Source of the DNA: VRUE01 sp963805455
GTDB lineage: Bacteria; Actinomycetota; Thermoleophilia; Solirubrobacterales; 70-9
NCBI GenBank assembly: GCA_963805455.1
Contig: CAWDUJ010000010.1
Location: 1-64,000, forward strand
Length of the DNA stretch: 64,000 nucleotides
Direction: 5' to 3'
Position 1 is the first letter of the stretch; the number at the start of each line of letters is the position of its first letter. A model generated the notes under the pieces. It worked only from the letters and a program-made list of their open reading frames with translations, made no database searches and had not been told where the DNA came from. Shown piece by piece: positions 1-9,098 of this stretch. A program made the position numbers and the translations under genes.

Positions 1-777
1 GGGGCGATCTCGCTCGGGATCGCGAGCTACGCGGTGCTGGCGGGGAGCGAGGCGCTGGTCTACGACACCCATGTGTCGGTCGATCGCGGGCGCTTCATCC
101 GGCGGGCCCTGGAGGAGCGCGGGGTCGAGAAGCTCACCGTCCTGCTCAGCCACTGGCACCTCGATCACGTAGCCGGCAACGAGGCCTTCGGCGACTGCGA
201 GATTCTCGCGACCGCCCGCACCGCCGAGCTGCTCGAGGCCAAACGGGCGGCGATCGAGGCAGGGACGCTGGAGGGGCCGCCTCCGATCGACCCGCTGGTC
301 ATGCCGACGCGCGCGTTCTCCGGCGATGAGCGCCTCGACCTCGGCGGGACCGGGGTCGAGCTGATCGAGGTCAACATCCACAGCGACGACGCGGCGGTGG
401 TCTGGCTCCCCGGGCAGCGCCTCCTCCTCTGCGGGGACACGATGGAGGACACGATCACCTACGTCGATGAGCCCGAGGGCTTCGACGCCCACCTCGCCGA
501 CCTCGAGCGGCTCGCCGCTCTCGAACCTGTCCGGATCCTCCCCAACCACGGCGACCCCGGGGTGATCGCCGCCGGCGGCTACAACCGCGGCCTGATCGTC
601 GCCACGCAGCAATACATCCGGGCGCTCATGCGCTGCCGCGAGGACCCGGAGCTCGGCGACCTACCGCTCCGCGAGTTGATCGCCGGCCCACTGGAGGCCG
701 GATGGGTCCAATACTTCGAGCCCTACGAGGCCGTCCACCGGGAGAACCTCGAGACGGTGCTGGCGCTCAACGGATAA
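1..777 (+). CDS. MBL-fold metallo-hydrolase, 5' end missing
   Basis: The frame is open from base 1. The first candidate start (GTG at 34) falls inside the conserved N-terminal strand that precedes ALVYDTH, so the true start lies upstream of the window. The zinc motif HxHxDH is visible as HWHLDHVAGN at bases 151-180. Later ligands are plausible in NIHSDD, LLCGDTMED and LPNHGDP, in the order expected for the metallo-beta-lactamase fold. The family hydrolyses many substrates (thioesters, lactones, beta-lactams, phosphodiesters), and nothing here fixes the substrate. The last 60 residues form the helical tail often seen in stand-alone MBL hydrolases. Family assignment is secure; function is open. 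Confidence 0.85.
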   Translation, partial: GAISLGIASYAVLAGSEALVYDTHVSVDRGRFIRRALEERGVEKLTVLLSHWHLDHVAGNEAFGDCEILATARTAELLEAKRAAIEAGTLEGPPPIDPLVMPTRAFSGDERLDLGGTGVELIEVNIHSDDAAVVWLPGQRLLLCGDTMEDTITYVDEPEGFDAHLADLERLAALEPVRILPNHGDPGVIAAGGYNRGLIVATQQYIRALMRCREDPELGDLPLRELIAGPLEAGWVQYFEPYEAVHRENLETVLALNG

Positions 778-848
778 GCCGCAGGTGGAAACCAGATTCC
801 TTGCACTCTGCGCACCTCCGTTGGAGGCCCGCTCGTTAGCGTGGCATC

Positions 849-1160
849 ATGAGCACGATGCGTGAGAAGTGGACCGACGAGCGCCTCGACGACCTGAATC
901 ACAGGGTCGACCTCGGCTTCGATCGGGTCGATAGGCGCTTCGATCAGGTCGACAAGCGCTTCGATTCGATTGACCGGCGGTTCAACTCATTCGAAGCTGG
1001 GGTTGAATCGCGCTTCGGCCATGTCGATGCCCGTTTCGACCGCATTGAATCCCGCCTTGACACGATGCAGCGCACCATGGTTCAAGCAGTGATTACGTTG
1101 ACCGGCGCGATGCTCGCCGGCTTCGCCGCGATGATTGCCCTGGTCGCTACGCAGCTCTGA
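849..1160 (+). CDS. Small coiled-coil protein with C-terminal membrane anchor
   Basis: This is a 103-residue protein. Residues 15-75 are a heptad-like run of FDRVDRRFDQVDKRFDSID units, giving an amphipathic coiled coil rich in Asp, Arg and Phe. Residues 80-100 (VITLTGAMLAGFAAMIALVA) form one hydrophobic helix. The layout resembles small tail-anchored coiled-coil proteins that are common in actinobacteria and have no established role. It stands alone between a hydrolase and a convergent gene ending seven bases away. The gene is real by composition and repeat regularity; its function is unknown. Confidence 0.7.
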   Translation: MSTMREKWTDERLDDLNHRVDLGFDRVDRRFDQVDKRFDSIDRRFNSFEAGVESRFGHVDARFDRIESRLDTMQRTMVQAVITLTGAMLAGFAAMIALVATQL

Positions 1161-1166
1161 CGGCAG

Positions 1167-2753
1167 CTAGCGCGCCGGGCGCTTCGGCCGCCGGACGTGG
1201 ACGGTCTTGTTGTAGCCGGTGATCGCGCCGCCGCCGCGCAGGTTCATCGCGAGGCGGATCGAGAGCCGCGGGTGTCGGCGCAGCTGCTTGCGGGCCGCCC
1301 TCTTCGGCTTGATCCGCAGCGTCGCCTTCCCGTTCACGACCTTGGCGTGGGCCCGACCGTAGACCGTCGGGCCACGGTGCTTCTTGGCCGATGTCCTTGC
1401 GGAGACGATCCTCGCCGTCGCGCTGATCGAGCTCGTCGAGGCGCATTTGAGCGAGACGACCAGGGTTCCTTTCGCGCCGATCTTGGATTTCGTGATCCGG
1501 CATTGCGGTGGCGGCCCGGTGGTGAATTCGGCGAACGCCCCGGTGGTCGACCCGGTCGGGTTCGTCGCCACGACCCGGTACCGGTACGTGGTGCTCGGAA
1601 CCAGGCTGCTGAGAGGGATCGTGACCGGCTGATCCGCAGCGCTCGCCGCAAGATGGAGGGGTGACGTGCGGTTCGAAGCGGCGCCGGCCGGCCCGTACTC
1701 GACGACCACGTCGGTCGGCTGTGAGTGGCCATCGACCCTGCCGGCGACCTTCGCCTCTCCCGCGTTCACGTCACTCGCCCCAATCGTTGTCGCGTTCGGC
1801 GGGGTCGTGATCCGGCCGATCCGGCCGACGTTCGCCTCCGTGAACCAGACATTCCCGTCCGGGCCCGGCGTGACGCCGAAGAGTCCGACGCCCAGCGGGA
1901 GTTTGAAGCCTTCGATCTCGCCGCCGGTCGTGATCCGGCCGATTTCATCCGGGCCTCCGAACCAGAGCGCGCCGTCGGGCCCGGCCGCGATCTCGCCCGG
2001 GTACATTTTTTTCGGCAGCGGGAACGGCCGCTGTGACCCGTCGGTGGCGATCCGCACCACGCCCGGCGGGTTCAGGGTCGTGTACCAGAGGGCGCCGTCG
2101 GGCCCGGCGGTGATCGCCTCCGGGTTTTCGAAGCCCGTCGGCAGCGGGAAGTAGGTCGTCCCCCCGGCGGGCGTCATTCGCCCGATCTTGCTCGAGGAGT
2201 ACTGGGTGAACCAGAGTTTGCCGTCGGAGCCCGCCGCGATCGCGGTGGCGCCTTCTTCCGTGGTGCGCGACTCGTCGGGGACGGCCAGCGGTGTGGTCGC
2301 CGGGATGCGCCCGATCACCTTCGCGCTGGCCTCCGCCAGCCAGAGGGCGCCTTCGGGCCCGGAGGTGATGCCGTAGGGATTGGCGCCCGAACTCAGGTTC
2401 TTCGTCTGCACGTCGCCGGCCGCGTCGACCCGGCCGACGCTCGACGGCGATTGGTCAGCGAACCAGATCGCGCCGTCGCTTCCGGCGGCAATCGCATACG
2501 GGAAGCCGTAGGCGGGCGCCTGAAGGGTGATCCGCCCGTCGACCGTGATCCGCGCGATTCCGCTTACGCCGAATTGGGCAAACCACAGCGCGCCGTCGCT
2601 CCCGGCCGTGATCGAGCGCGGCCCCGAGAGGCCCGATGGCGGGTCGCTCGAAGGGAACGTGTTGATCGTCGGCGTCAACGCCGCCTGCGCGGGGACGGCC
2701 CCGCAGATCGCGAGCGCAACCAACAGCAGGGCCAGCTGAAACATCCGCCTCAT
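1167..2753 (-). CDS. Secreted streptogramin-lyase-like beta-propeller with Ig-like domain
   Basis: The start is placed at 2753 (MRRMFQLALLL), which gives a clean signal peptide ending near PAQA. Upstream in-frame methionines would bury it. Residues ~30-330 are at least six repeats of the form ITAGSDGALWF...IGRIT, the blade motif of the virginiamycin B lyase (Vgb) family. An Ig/FN3-like segment with the YRYRVVATNPTGSTTG signature follows, then a Lys/Arg-rich tail (KKHRGPTVYGRAHAKVV onward). True Vgb enzymes are about 300 residues and lack the extra domains, so antibiotic lyase activity should not be assumed. An extracellular binding or structural protein is more likely. The gene is divergent from nhaA with only 40 bases between starts. 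Confidence 0.8.
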   Translation of the reverse strand: MRRMFQLALLLVALAICGAVPAQAALTPTINTFPSSDPPSGLSGPRSITAGSDGALWFAQFGVSGIARITVDGRITLQAPAYGFPYAIAAGSDGAIWFADQSPSSVGRVDAAGDVQTKNLSSGANPYGITSGPEGALWLAEASAKVIGRIPATTPLAVPDESRTTEEGATAIAAGSDGKLWFTQYSSSKIGRMTPAGGTTYFPLPTGFENPEAITAGPDGALWYTTLNPPGVVRIATDGSQRPFPLPKKMYPGEIAAGPDGALWFGGPDEIGRITTGGEIEGFKLPLGVGLFGVTPGPDGNVWFTEANVGRIGRITTPPNATTIGASDVNAGEAKVAGRVDGHSQPTDVVVEYGPAGAASNRTSPLHLAASAADQPVTIPLSSLVPSTTYRYRVVATNPTGSTTGAFAEFTTGPPPQCRITKSKIGAKGTLVVSLKCASTSSISATARIVSARTSAKKHRGPTVYGRAHAKVVNGKATLRIKPKRAARKQLRRHPRLSIRLAMNLRGGGAITGYNKTVHVRRPKRPAR

Positions 2754-2793
2754 CCCGACCAGGGTAACCGGGCGAGGATGAAAAGCTGCCGGG

Positions 2794-4683
2794 ATGAGCG
2801 ACGCGGCGACCCAGTCGAGGTTCAGCGGCCGGACCGCCTGGGCCCGCAGCCTGCAGGGTCCCCTGCGCGATTTCCTCGCGACCGAGATCGGCAGCGCCGT
2901 CGTCCTCCTGGCGGCGGCGGTCGCGGCGCTCGCCTGGGCCAACATCGATCTCCACTCCTACGAAAGCCTCTGGCACACCGACCTCTCGATCCAGGTCGGC
3001 TCCTCCGGCATCTCACAGGACCTCCGCGATTGGGTCAACAACGGCCTGATGACCTTCTTCTTCTTCGTCGTCGGGCTCGAGGTGCGGCGCGAGTTCGACG
3101 TCGGCGAGCTCCGCGAGCGCCGCCGGCTCGCCCTGCCGGTGCTGGCGACCGTCGGCGGGATGATCGTCCCGATCGCGATCTACCTCGCCTTCAACGCCGG
3201 CGAGAGCTCGGCCCAGGGGTGGGGGGTGGCGATGTCCACCGACACCGCGTTCGCGCTCGGCATGCTGGCCCTCGTCGGCCCGCACTTTCCGGACCGGCTG
3301 CGCGGCTTCCTGCTGACGATCATCGTCGTCGACGACGTCATCGCGCTGCTCGTCATTATCGCCGCCTACAGCGGGACGATCGACGTCACGCCGCTGCTGA
3401 TCGCGGCCGGCATCTTTCTCGTCATCGCGCTCGGCCTCGGGGTCGCGCGGATCCGCGCCGGGCTGGTCTATTTCATCCTCGGCTTGGGAGCCTGGGTGGC
3501 GCTCTACGAGTCCGGCGTCGACCCGGTCGTGCTGGGGCTCGCGGCCGGGCTGGTCGCCTGGGCCAATCCCGCCGGCCGCACCGAGCTCGAGCGGGCGAGC
3601 CAGCTGTTCCGCGACTTCCGCGAGCAGCCGACCCCCGAACTCGAGCGCTCGGCGCGGTCGGGGCTGCGGGAAGCGGTCTCGCCGAACGCGCGCCTGATCC
3701 AGCTCTACCACCCGTGGACGAGCTACGTGATCGTCCCCCTCTTCGCGCTCGCCAACATCGGGATCGCGATCGACGGCGACTTCCTCTCGAGCGCCTACTC
3801 CTCGCCGATCACGCTCGGGATCCTGGTCGGGTACGTGCTCGGCAAGCCGGTCGGGATCGCCGGCGTCTCCTGGCTGGTGACGAAGCTGAGCCGCGGCCGC
3901 CTGCGACCGCCGGTCGGCTGGGCGGCGACGATCGGGGGCGGCGCGATCGCCGGGATCGGCTTCACGGTCTCGATCCTGATCGCCGCCCTCGCCTTCAATG
4001 GCACCGAGCTGCGGGAGGCGAAGCTCGGCGTCCTCAGCGCCGCGATCCTGGCCTCGACCCTGACCTGGCTCGTCTTCCGCGGCACCGCGATGCTGCCCCG
4101 GCAGGCGCGGATCCGGGCTCTGCTCGGCGGCTCCGATGTGCTGACCGACCTCGCGGTCCCGGTCGACCCCGAGCGCGACCACGTCCGCGGCCCGGCCGAG
4201 GCGCCGGTCACCCTCGTCGAGTACGGCGACTTCGAGTGCCCCTACTGCGGCCGCGCCGAGGCGATCATCCGTGAGCTGCTCGCCGACTTCGGCGACGTCC
4301 GCTACGTCTGGCGGAACCTGCCGCTCTCCGACGTCCACCCCGGCGCCGACCTCGCCGCCGAGGCCGCCGAGGCGGCCGCCGCGCAGGGCGAGTTCTGGAA
4401 GATGCACGACCTCCTGCTCGAACACCAGGGCAAGCTCAAATTCCGCCAGCTGCGCGGCTACGCGGAGCAGCTCGGCCTCGACCTCGACCGCTTCGACGTC
4501 GAGCTGCACGAGAGCGAGCATGCGCCGCGGATCGAGGAAGACGTCGATTCCGCCGACCTCAGCGGCGTCACCGGCACGCCGACCTTCTTCATCAACGAGA
4601 AACGCCACGAGGGCGCCTACGACATCGACACCCTCTCGGCCGCAGTGCGGGCGGCGCGGGCGCGGGCGCTGATCAGCGCCTGA
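2794..4683 (+). CDS. nhaA: NhaA Na+/H+ antiporter fused to DsbA-like thioredoxin domain
   Basis: This 629-residue protein has two modules. Residues ~12-415 are the NhaA antiporter with about 12 membrane segments. It carries STDTAFALGML and the paired aspartates in LLTIIVVDDVIALL that bind Na+ and H+ in the family. Residues ~445-629 are a DsbA/thioredoxin-fold domain with a CPYC active site (GDFECPYCGRAEA) and the cis-Pro loop GTPTFFIN. NhaA exchanges sodium for protons to control pH and salt. The fused oxidoreductase domain is a recurrent actinobacterial arrangement whose purpose is not settled. The gene is monocistronic, with a strong hairpin directly after the stop. Confidence 0.93.
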   Translation: MSDAATQSRFSGRTAWARSLQGPLRDFLATEIGSAVVLLAAAVAALAWANIDLHSYESLWHTDLSIQVGSSGISQDLRDWVNNGLMTFFFFVVGLEVRREFDVGELRERRRLALPVLATVGGMIVPIAIYLAFNAGESSAQGWGVAMSTDTAFALGMLALVGPHFPDRLRGFLLTIIVVDDVIALLVIIAAYSGTIDVTPLLIAAGIFLVIALGLGVARIRAGLVYFILGLGAWVALYESGVDPVVLGLAAGLVAWANPAGRTELERASQLFRDFREQPTPELERSARSGLREAVSPNARLIQLYHPWTSYVIVPLFALANIGIAIDGDFLSSAYSSPITLGILVGYVLGKPVGIAGVSWLVTKLSRGRLRPPVGWAATIGGGAIAGIGFTVSILIAALAFNGTELREAKLGVLSAAILASTLTWLVFRGTAMLPRQARIRALLGGSDVLTDLAVPVDPERDHVRGPAEAPVTLVEYGDFECPYCGRAEAIIRELLADFGDVRYVWRNLPLSDVHPGADLAAEAAEAAAAQGEFWKMHDLLLEHQGKLKFRQLRGYAEQLGLDLDRFDVELHESEHAPRIEEDVDSADLSGVTGTPTFFINEKRHEGAYDIDTLSAAVRAARARALISA

Positions 4684-4730
4684 GCGTGATCGCCATTTCA
4701 GGCGCATCGGGTGCGAAATGGCGATCACGC
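4684..4730. terminator. Bidirectional hairpin between convergent genes
   Basis: A perfect 16-bp inverted repeat (4684-4699 and 4715-4730) with a 15-base loop starts one base after the nhaA stop codon. The facing gene ends at 4814, so the hairpin can serve both strands. No T-tract follows, as is usual in high-GC actinobacteria. Confidence 0.7.
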
Positions 4731-4813
4731 CGCGCTGGCTGGCGATCGCGACCGGTTTGCCGGCAGGAGCGCGCGGGGCCAGGGCGCGGCCCAGCGCTCG
4801 GCCCGCGGATTGA

Positions 4814-5374
4814 TCAGCGCCTGAGCCGGTAGCGGAGGTAGAGCGCCGGGGAGTCGAAGTTCCGGGTCTCGACCAGCTCGAGGTCGATCGGCTTCTCGAG
4901 GGCGGGGAAGAAGGGGGTGCCGGCGCCGATGAGCACCGGGGCGACGAAGATTTGGAAGTCGTCGACCAGTCCGGCCTCGATCAGCGAGCCGGCGAGGCCG
5001 GCGCCGCCGACCGCGAGGTCCGCGGTCGATTCCTCCTTCAGCCGCGCCGCCTCCTCGACCGCGCCCTCGCGGAGGAGCCTGGCGTTGCCCTCGACGCTTT
5101 CGAGCGTCGTCGAGAAGACGACCTTCGGGAGCTGCTTCCAGATCCCCGCGAACTCGAGGGCGGGCTCGTCGAGGTCCTCCTCTTCCTCGGCGGTCTCCCA
5201 GTAGACCATCGTTTCGTAGAGCCGCCGGCCGAGGAGTTGGACGCCGACGCCGCGCACCCGCTCGTTGTGGAAGCGATGCAGCTCGGCGTCCGGCGCCGAC
5301 CAATTGATATCGCCGCCCGGCCCGGCGATGAAGCCGTCGAGCGAGACGGTCATCGAGTAGATCAGCGCTCCCAT
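4814..5374 (-). CDS. Dihydrofolate-reductase-family (RibD C-terminal-like) protein
   Basis: This 186-residue protein starts at the ATG at 5374 (MGALIYSMTVSLDGFIAG), eight bases after the stop of the upstream gene on the same strand. The N-terminal strand and SLDGFIAGPGGDINW loop, the GRRLYETM helix and the C-terminal GAGTPFFPALEK segment are hallmarks of the DHFR/RibD-C reductase superfamily. Such proteins bind NAD(P)H, but most members of this stand-alone clade have no known substrate. Co-transcription with the PEP-mutase-like gene is likely from the spacing. Confidence 0.85.
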   Translation of the reverse strand: MGALIYSMTVSLDGFIAGPGGDINWSAPDAELHRFHNERVRGVGVQLLGRRLYETMVYWETAEEEEDLDEPALEFAGIWKQLPKVVFSTTLESVEGNARLLREGAVEEAARLKEESTADLAVGGAGLAGSLIEAGLVDDFQIFVAPVLIGAGTPFFPALEKPIDLELVETRNFDSPALYLRYRLRR

Positions 5375-5382
5375 CGGTGCGG

Positions 5383-6135
5383 CTACGGGCGCCTGAGCGG
5401 CTCGAGCAGGCCGGCGAACGCCTGCATCGTCTGCACCTGGAGGCTGCTGCCGTAGGTGACGCGGGCGACCCCGATCTCGGCGAGCTCGTCGATCGAGGGG
5501 GCGCTGGGCAGGCCGAGGATGTTGACCGGGCCCGGGGACTCGGCGAGGAAGGCGCGCAGCGGCTCGGCTTCCCAGAGCAGGATCGGGTAGACGCAGTCGG
5601 CGCCGGCCTCGACGTAGGCGTTGGCGCGCTCGAGCGCATCGGCTACCAGCTCGCCCTGGCGACCGTCGTGGGTACCCGCTCTGAACGGGGCGATGAAGGT
5701 GTCGACGCGAGCGTTGATGACGAGGCCGTCGCCGGCGGCCTCGCGGACCGCCCGCAGCCATTCGGCGTGCTCGCCGGAATCGCGCAGGGTGTCGGTGGCG
5801 TTGTCGGTGTCCTCGAGGTTGCAGCCGGAGGCGCCCGCCTCCGTCAGCGCCGCGGCCAGCTCCGCCGGCTCCATCCCGTAGCCCGCCTCGAAGTCGACCG
5901 TGACCGGGATTTCGACGCTGCCGCAGATCCGCCCGGCGGCGGTGAGCATGTCCTCGGCCGGGGCGCCTTCATGGTCCTCGTAGCCGAGCGCGGCGGCGAC
6001 GCCCCCGCTCGTCGTCGCCAGGGCCGGGAAGCCCGCGGCCTCGATCACCTTCGCCGACGCCGCGTCCCAGGCATTCGGGAGGACGATCGGTTTGCCGGGG
6101 ACGTGGAGGGAGCGGAGCAGATCGGCGTCTGGCAT
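5383..6135 (-). CDS. Isocitrate lyase/PEP mutase family enzyme
   Basis: This 250-residue single-domain protein shows the (beta/alpha)8 features of the PEP mutase/isocitrate lyase superfamily. These are PNAWDAASAKVIEAAG near the N-terminus, VDFEAGYG with metal-binding acidic residues, and GCNLEDT. The usual isocitrate-lyase KKCGH motif is absent, so it belongs with the short 2-methylisocitrate-lyase/oxaloacetate-decarboxylase-like group that cleaves or forms C-C bonds next to a carboxylate. The exact substrate cannot be read. It is the first gene of a two-gene unit with the DHFR-like protein and is divergent from the secreted protein at 6176. Confidence 0.85.
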   Translation of the reverse strand: MPDADLLRSLHVPGKPIVLPNAWDAASAKVIEAAGFPALATTSGGVAAALGYEDHEGAPAEDMLTAAGRICGSVEIPVTVDFEAGYGMEPAELAAALTEAGASGCNLEDTDNATDTLRDSGEHAEWLRAVREAAGDGLVINARVDTFIAPFRAGTHDGRQGELVADALERANAYVEAGADCVYPILLWEAEPLRAFLAESPGPVNILGLPSAPSIDELAEIGVARVTYGSSLQVQTMQAFAGLLEPLRRP

Positions 6136-6175
6136 CGCTCGATTCTGTCAGCCTGACGGCGTGGCATGGCATCGC

Positions 6176-7021
6176 ATGAGCCGGATGATCCTCGTGGGGG
6201 TGGTTCCGGTCCTATGCCTGATCGCCGCGAGCTCCGCGTCCGGCGCGATCAAATGCCGGTACCAGCCCGCGAAACGCCTTCTCCTCGTCGAATCGCTCGA
6301 AAAGCACCTGCTCGGCGGAGAAGCGGAGCTGCTGAGGGTCGGCGAGGGGATCGTGGTCTCAAATGAAGAAACCGGCCGCCGGGTCGACTGCCACGGAGCC
6401 CCGAGCGTTTCCAACACCGATCGGATCAAGCTCCGCGCGCTGGGCCTGAGCTCGATCACGATCGCGCTCTCCGGTGGCCCCTTCGAGCCGATCAAGATGA
6501 CCGCCGGCGGTGGGGGTTTGGTGATCGTCAGCGGCGGGCCGGGCGCTGACCACTTCAGCTACGTGACCGCAGCCGGCAGGAGCGGGCTGAGCCTCGACCC
6601 GGGTCCCGACAACGCGGAAATCGATCTCTTCACACCCGATCCGAGGACGCTCCTGATCGCCGATGGCGGGGGAGGCCCGGACACGATCGACGTCCCCGAC
6701 CGCACCAGGATCGAAGTCCAGGAGCGGGGTGGCCCGGGGAACGACGATCTCAGCGCCCTCGGCGCCGGGTCCTCGGGGGCGATCATCGAAGGCGATTCGG
6801 GCGCCGACCAGATCCTCGGCAGTCCCGGTGACGACATCATCACCCCCGGCTCCGGGGCCGATGAGGTCCAGGCCGAAGGCGGCGCGGACGAGATCAAGAA
6901 CCCGCCCGACCGCAGCAGGGACTCGATCGAATGCGGCGGCGGCCACGACCTTGTCGTCCAGCGCGACCCCTTCGACCGCCTCCGATCCTGCGAGACGGTC
7001 AGGCCGTTCCCCTTCGCGTAG
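6176..7021 (+). CDS. Secreted protein with RTX-like Gly/Asp repeats
   Basis: ATG 6176 gives a signal peptide (MSRMILVGVVPVLCLIAASS). In-frame GTG 6161 is possible but adds charged residues. The mature part has two Cys near the start and a central beta-rich region. Residues ~165-260 carry short GGxGxDxI units (GGPGADHF, GDSGADQILGSPGDDIIT, GSGADEVQ, GGADEI) that resemble RTX calcium-binding nonapeptides in degenerate form. In this phylum such repeats occur in extracellular structural proteins and do not imply a cytolysin. It probably pairs with the larger repeat protein that follows. Confidence 0.75.
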   Translation: MSRMILVGVVPVLCLIAASSASGAIKCRYQPAKRLLLVESLEKHLLGGEAELLRVGEGIVVSNEETGRRVDCHGAPSVSNTDRIKLRALGLSSITIALSGGPFEPIKMTAGGGGLVIVSGGPGADHFSYVTAAGRSGLSLDPGPDNAEIDLFTPDPRTLLIADGGGGPDTIDVPDRTRIEVQERGGPGNDDLSALGAGSSGAIIEGDSGADQILGSPGDDIITPGSGADEVQAEGGADEIKNPPDRSRDSIECGGGHDLVVQRDPFDRLRSCETVRPFPFA

Positions 7022-7138
7022 CGCTCCCCAGAAATTTCTCACCTCCGGGAAGGATCGGGAGCCCCCGGCGTCCTTGGCAATTAGACGCACCCGATCGCCG
7101 ACCCGGCGCTCGTGAACTCGATCCGGAGGTACTCCCCG

Positions 7139-9022
7139 ATGATTTCCCTCTCCAGACGGTTGGCGCTGGTTGCCGCAGTGGCTGCGGTCGGCGTCCTCGG
7201 CGCGGCAAGCAGTGCGAGCGCGACCGTCGAACCCCCAGTGGTAACCAACAACACCCTGACGGTGACGAGCGACGCCGGCGCCGACACGATCACGCTCGGT
7301 GTCGCGGGCGGCTTCATCACGGTCAACGGCACGGCGACGACGCTGGAAGCGACGACCGCTGCCGAAGTAGTCGTCAACGCAGGCGGTGGCAACGACACCG
7401 TCGATGCGTCCGCGCTCGGAGCGACGAACTACAACAACGCGACGATCAACGGCGGCGAAGGCGACGACCTGCTGACCGGCGGGGCGAGGAACGACCTGGT
7501 CGAAGGCGGGGCCGGCGAAGACCGCGTGGTCGGCTTCAAAGGCAACGACGTCCTCCAGGGCGGCGATGGCAACGACGTCCTCGTCTGGAACAACGGCGAC
7601 GCCAGCGACCGCGACGAAGGCGGTAACGGCGTCGACGAAGTCGAGGTCAACGGCGCGCCGACCGCCGGCGACCAGTTCAACGCCAAGCCCGACGCCGAAA
7701 AGCCCGGGTTCGTCTTCTTCGAACGGTCGAACCTGGTCAAATTCTCGATCGAATCGCAGGCCGAGCGCCTGACGGTCAACGGGCTGGGCGGCGTCGACCA
7801 GTTCATTCCCGATCCGGCGGTCCCGGCCGGTCTTGCCGGCCTCACCGCCCTCACCATCAACGGCGGCAGCGCCGGTGACAGGCTCGTCGGCGGCGACGGA
7901 GCCGATCAGATCAACGGCGGCAGCGGAGCCGACGAGCTGATCGGTGGAGAAGGCGCCGACCAGATCAACGGTGGCGAAGAAAACGACGTCATCGAAGGCG
8001 GCGGCGGCGACGATCGCCTCGTCGGAGGGACCGGCAGCGACAGCCTCAAGGCCGGCGCCGGCGATGACGCCATCGTCTGGAACAACGGCGACGGCAGCGA
8101 CCCGGTCAACGAAGGCGGCGCGGGCTTCGACCGCGTCGACGTCAACGGCTCCCCCGCAGCGGGCGACATCACCCAGTTCGCGGCCAACGCGACCGAAGCG
8201 TCCTTCGTGCGGACGAACCTCGTTCCGTTCACGCTGGAAATCGCGCCCGACAACGAGGTCCTGGCGTTCAACGGCCTCGGCGGCAACGACGCCTTCAAAG
8301 TGCACGACGAAGGGTCAGCGATGACCGTTGCCGCCGATGGCGGTGCGGGCAACGACGAACTCACCGGCGCCGGCGAGGCGGACAGCTTCTTCGGCGGCTC
8401 CGGGAACGACACGATCACCGGAGGCGGCGGAAGCGACCTCCTCGACGGGCAGGAAGGCGACGATCAGCTGTTCGCCCGCGATGAGACCGGCGACCTGGTC
8501 CGCGGCGGCGCCGGCACCGACAGCGCCGAGACCGACCGGGTCACCGTCGATGCGATCGACGGCGTCGAGAATCTCGACGCGACCCCGGAGCCCGCCGCAC
8601 CCCCGGCGGATCCGCCGCCGGCCGTGGTTCCGCAGCCACAGCAGCAGCCCGCTGCGGACACGGCCGCGATCCTCCCCACGGTGGGCAGGGTCGCGGTGGT
8701 ACGTAGCCACGGCAAGCTCATCGCCCGCGCCCCGGTCTCCTGTCCGGCGGCCGAGGCGGGAGGCTGCCGCACGGCCTTGACCCTGGAGACGGCGAGGGCC
8801 GTCAGGCTCGGCAAGGTCCGCGCGGTGCTGGTGCTCGGAACCGCATCGGTCAGTCTCGCTCCCGGCCAGAGCCAGACCGTCTCGGTCCGGGTCAACAGGG
8901 GCGCCCCGAGCGTCTCCAACAACGGCAGGCTCTCGACCCGCATCCAGGTCTCGAGCTCCGACGCCGCCGGCAACACGGCGGCGGGGACGGTGGCGGTCGG
9001 CCTGCGAATCCCTGGTCGCTAG
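7139..9022 (+). CDS. Large secreted RTX-like repeat protein
   Basis: ATG 7139 is preferred over in-frame GTG 7112 because GGAGGT lies at 7125-7130. It yields MISLSRRLALVAAVAAVG..., a signal peptide cut near SASA. The 627-residue product contains blocks of GGxGxD nonapeptides (GGEGDDLLTGG, GGDGNDVLVWNNGD, GGEGADQINGG). These are split by a duplicated segment of about 90 residues that begins at WNNGD and ends at NGLGG. Repeats of this type form calcium-stabilised parallel beta-rolls outside the cell. A Pro-rich linker (~490-520) leads to a C-terminal domain with two Cys. There is no type I secretion system nearby and the protein has its own Sec signal. A hairpin terminator follows. Confidence 0.82.
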   Translation: MISLSRRLALVAAVAAVGVLGAASSASATVEPPVVTNNTLTVTSDAGADTITLGVAGGFITVNGTATTLEATTAAEVVVNAGGGNDTVDASALGATNYNNATINGGEGDDLLTGGARNDLVEGGAGEDRVVGFKGNDVLQGGDGNDVLVWNNGDASDRDEGGNGVDEVEVNGAPTAGDQFNAKPDAEKPGFVFFERSNLVKFSIESQAERLTVNGLGGVDQFIPDPAVPAGLAGLTALTINGGSAGDRLVGGDGADQINGGSGADELIGGEGADQINGGEENDVIEGGGGDDRLVGGTGSDSLKAGAGDDAIVWNNGDGSDPVNEGGAGFDRVDVNGSPAAGDITQFAANATEASFVRTNLVPFTLEIAPDNEVLAFNGLGGNDAFKVHDEGSAMTVAADGGAGNDELTGAGEADSFFGGSGNDTITGGGGSDLLDGQEGDDQLFARDETGDLVRGGAGTDSAETDRVTVDAIDGVENLDATPEPAAPPADPPPAVVPQPQQQPAADTAAILPTVGRVAVVRSHGKLIARAPVSCPAAEAGGCRTALTLETARAVRLGKVRAVLVLGTASVSLAPGQSQTVSVRVNRGAPSVSNNGRLSTRIQVSSSDAAGNTAAGTVAVGLRIPGR

Positions 9023-9041
9023 GCACGACACCCACCCCGAG

Positions 9042-9069
9042 GGAGGCCCCGCCAAAGCGCGGGGCCTCC
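9042..9069 (+). terminator. Hairpin terminator after the repeat-protein gene
   Basis: A perfect 11-bp stem (9042-9052 with 9059-9069, GC-rich) and a 6-base loop lie 20 bases after the stop at 9022 and just before the ECF sigma gene. It insulates the two units. Confidence 0.8.
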
Positions 9070-9098
9070 TCATGTCATGACCCATTCCCGGAGCCAGA

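Noticed and set aside
1167..2753. Streptogramin resistance gene (vgb)
   Set aside because: Blade repeats match the fold, but the protein is nearly twice as long, is secreted and carries an Ig-like domain and basic tail. This fits a surface protein better.
4670..4826. 16-base direct repeat TGATCAGCGCCTGAGC at 4670-4685 and 4811-4826
   Set aside because: Both copies lie at gene ends on opposite strands and are made of common codons and a stop. No insertion lies between them beyond the terminator, so chance is likely.
7139..9022. RTX toxin
   Set aside because: Only the glycine-aspartate repeats are shared. The protein has a Sec signal, no toxin domain and no type I exporter or activating acyltransferase nearby.
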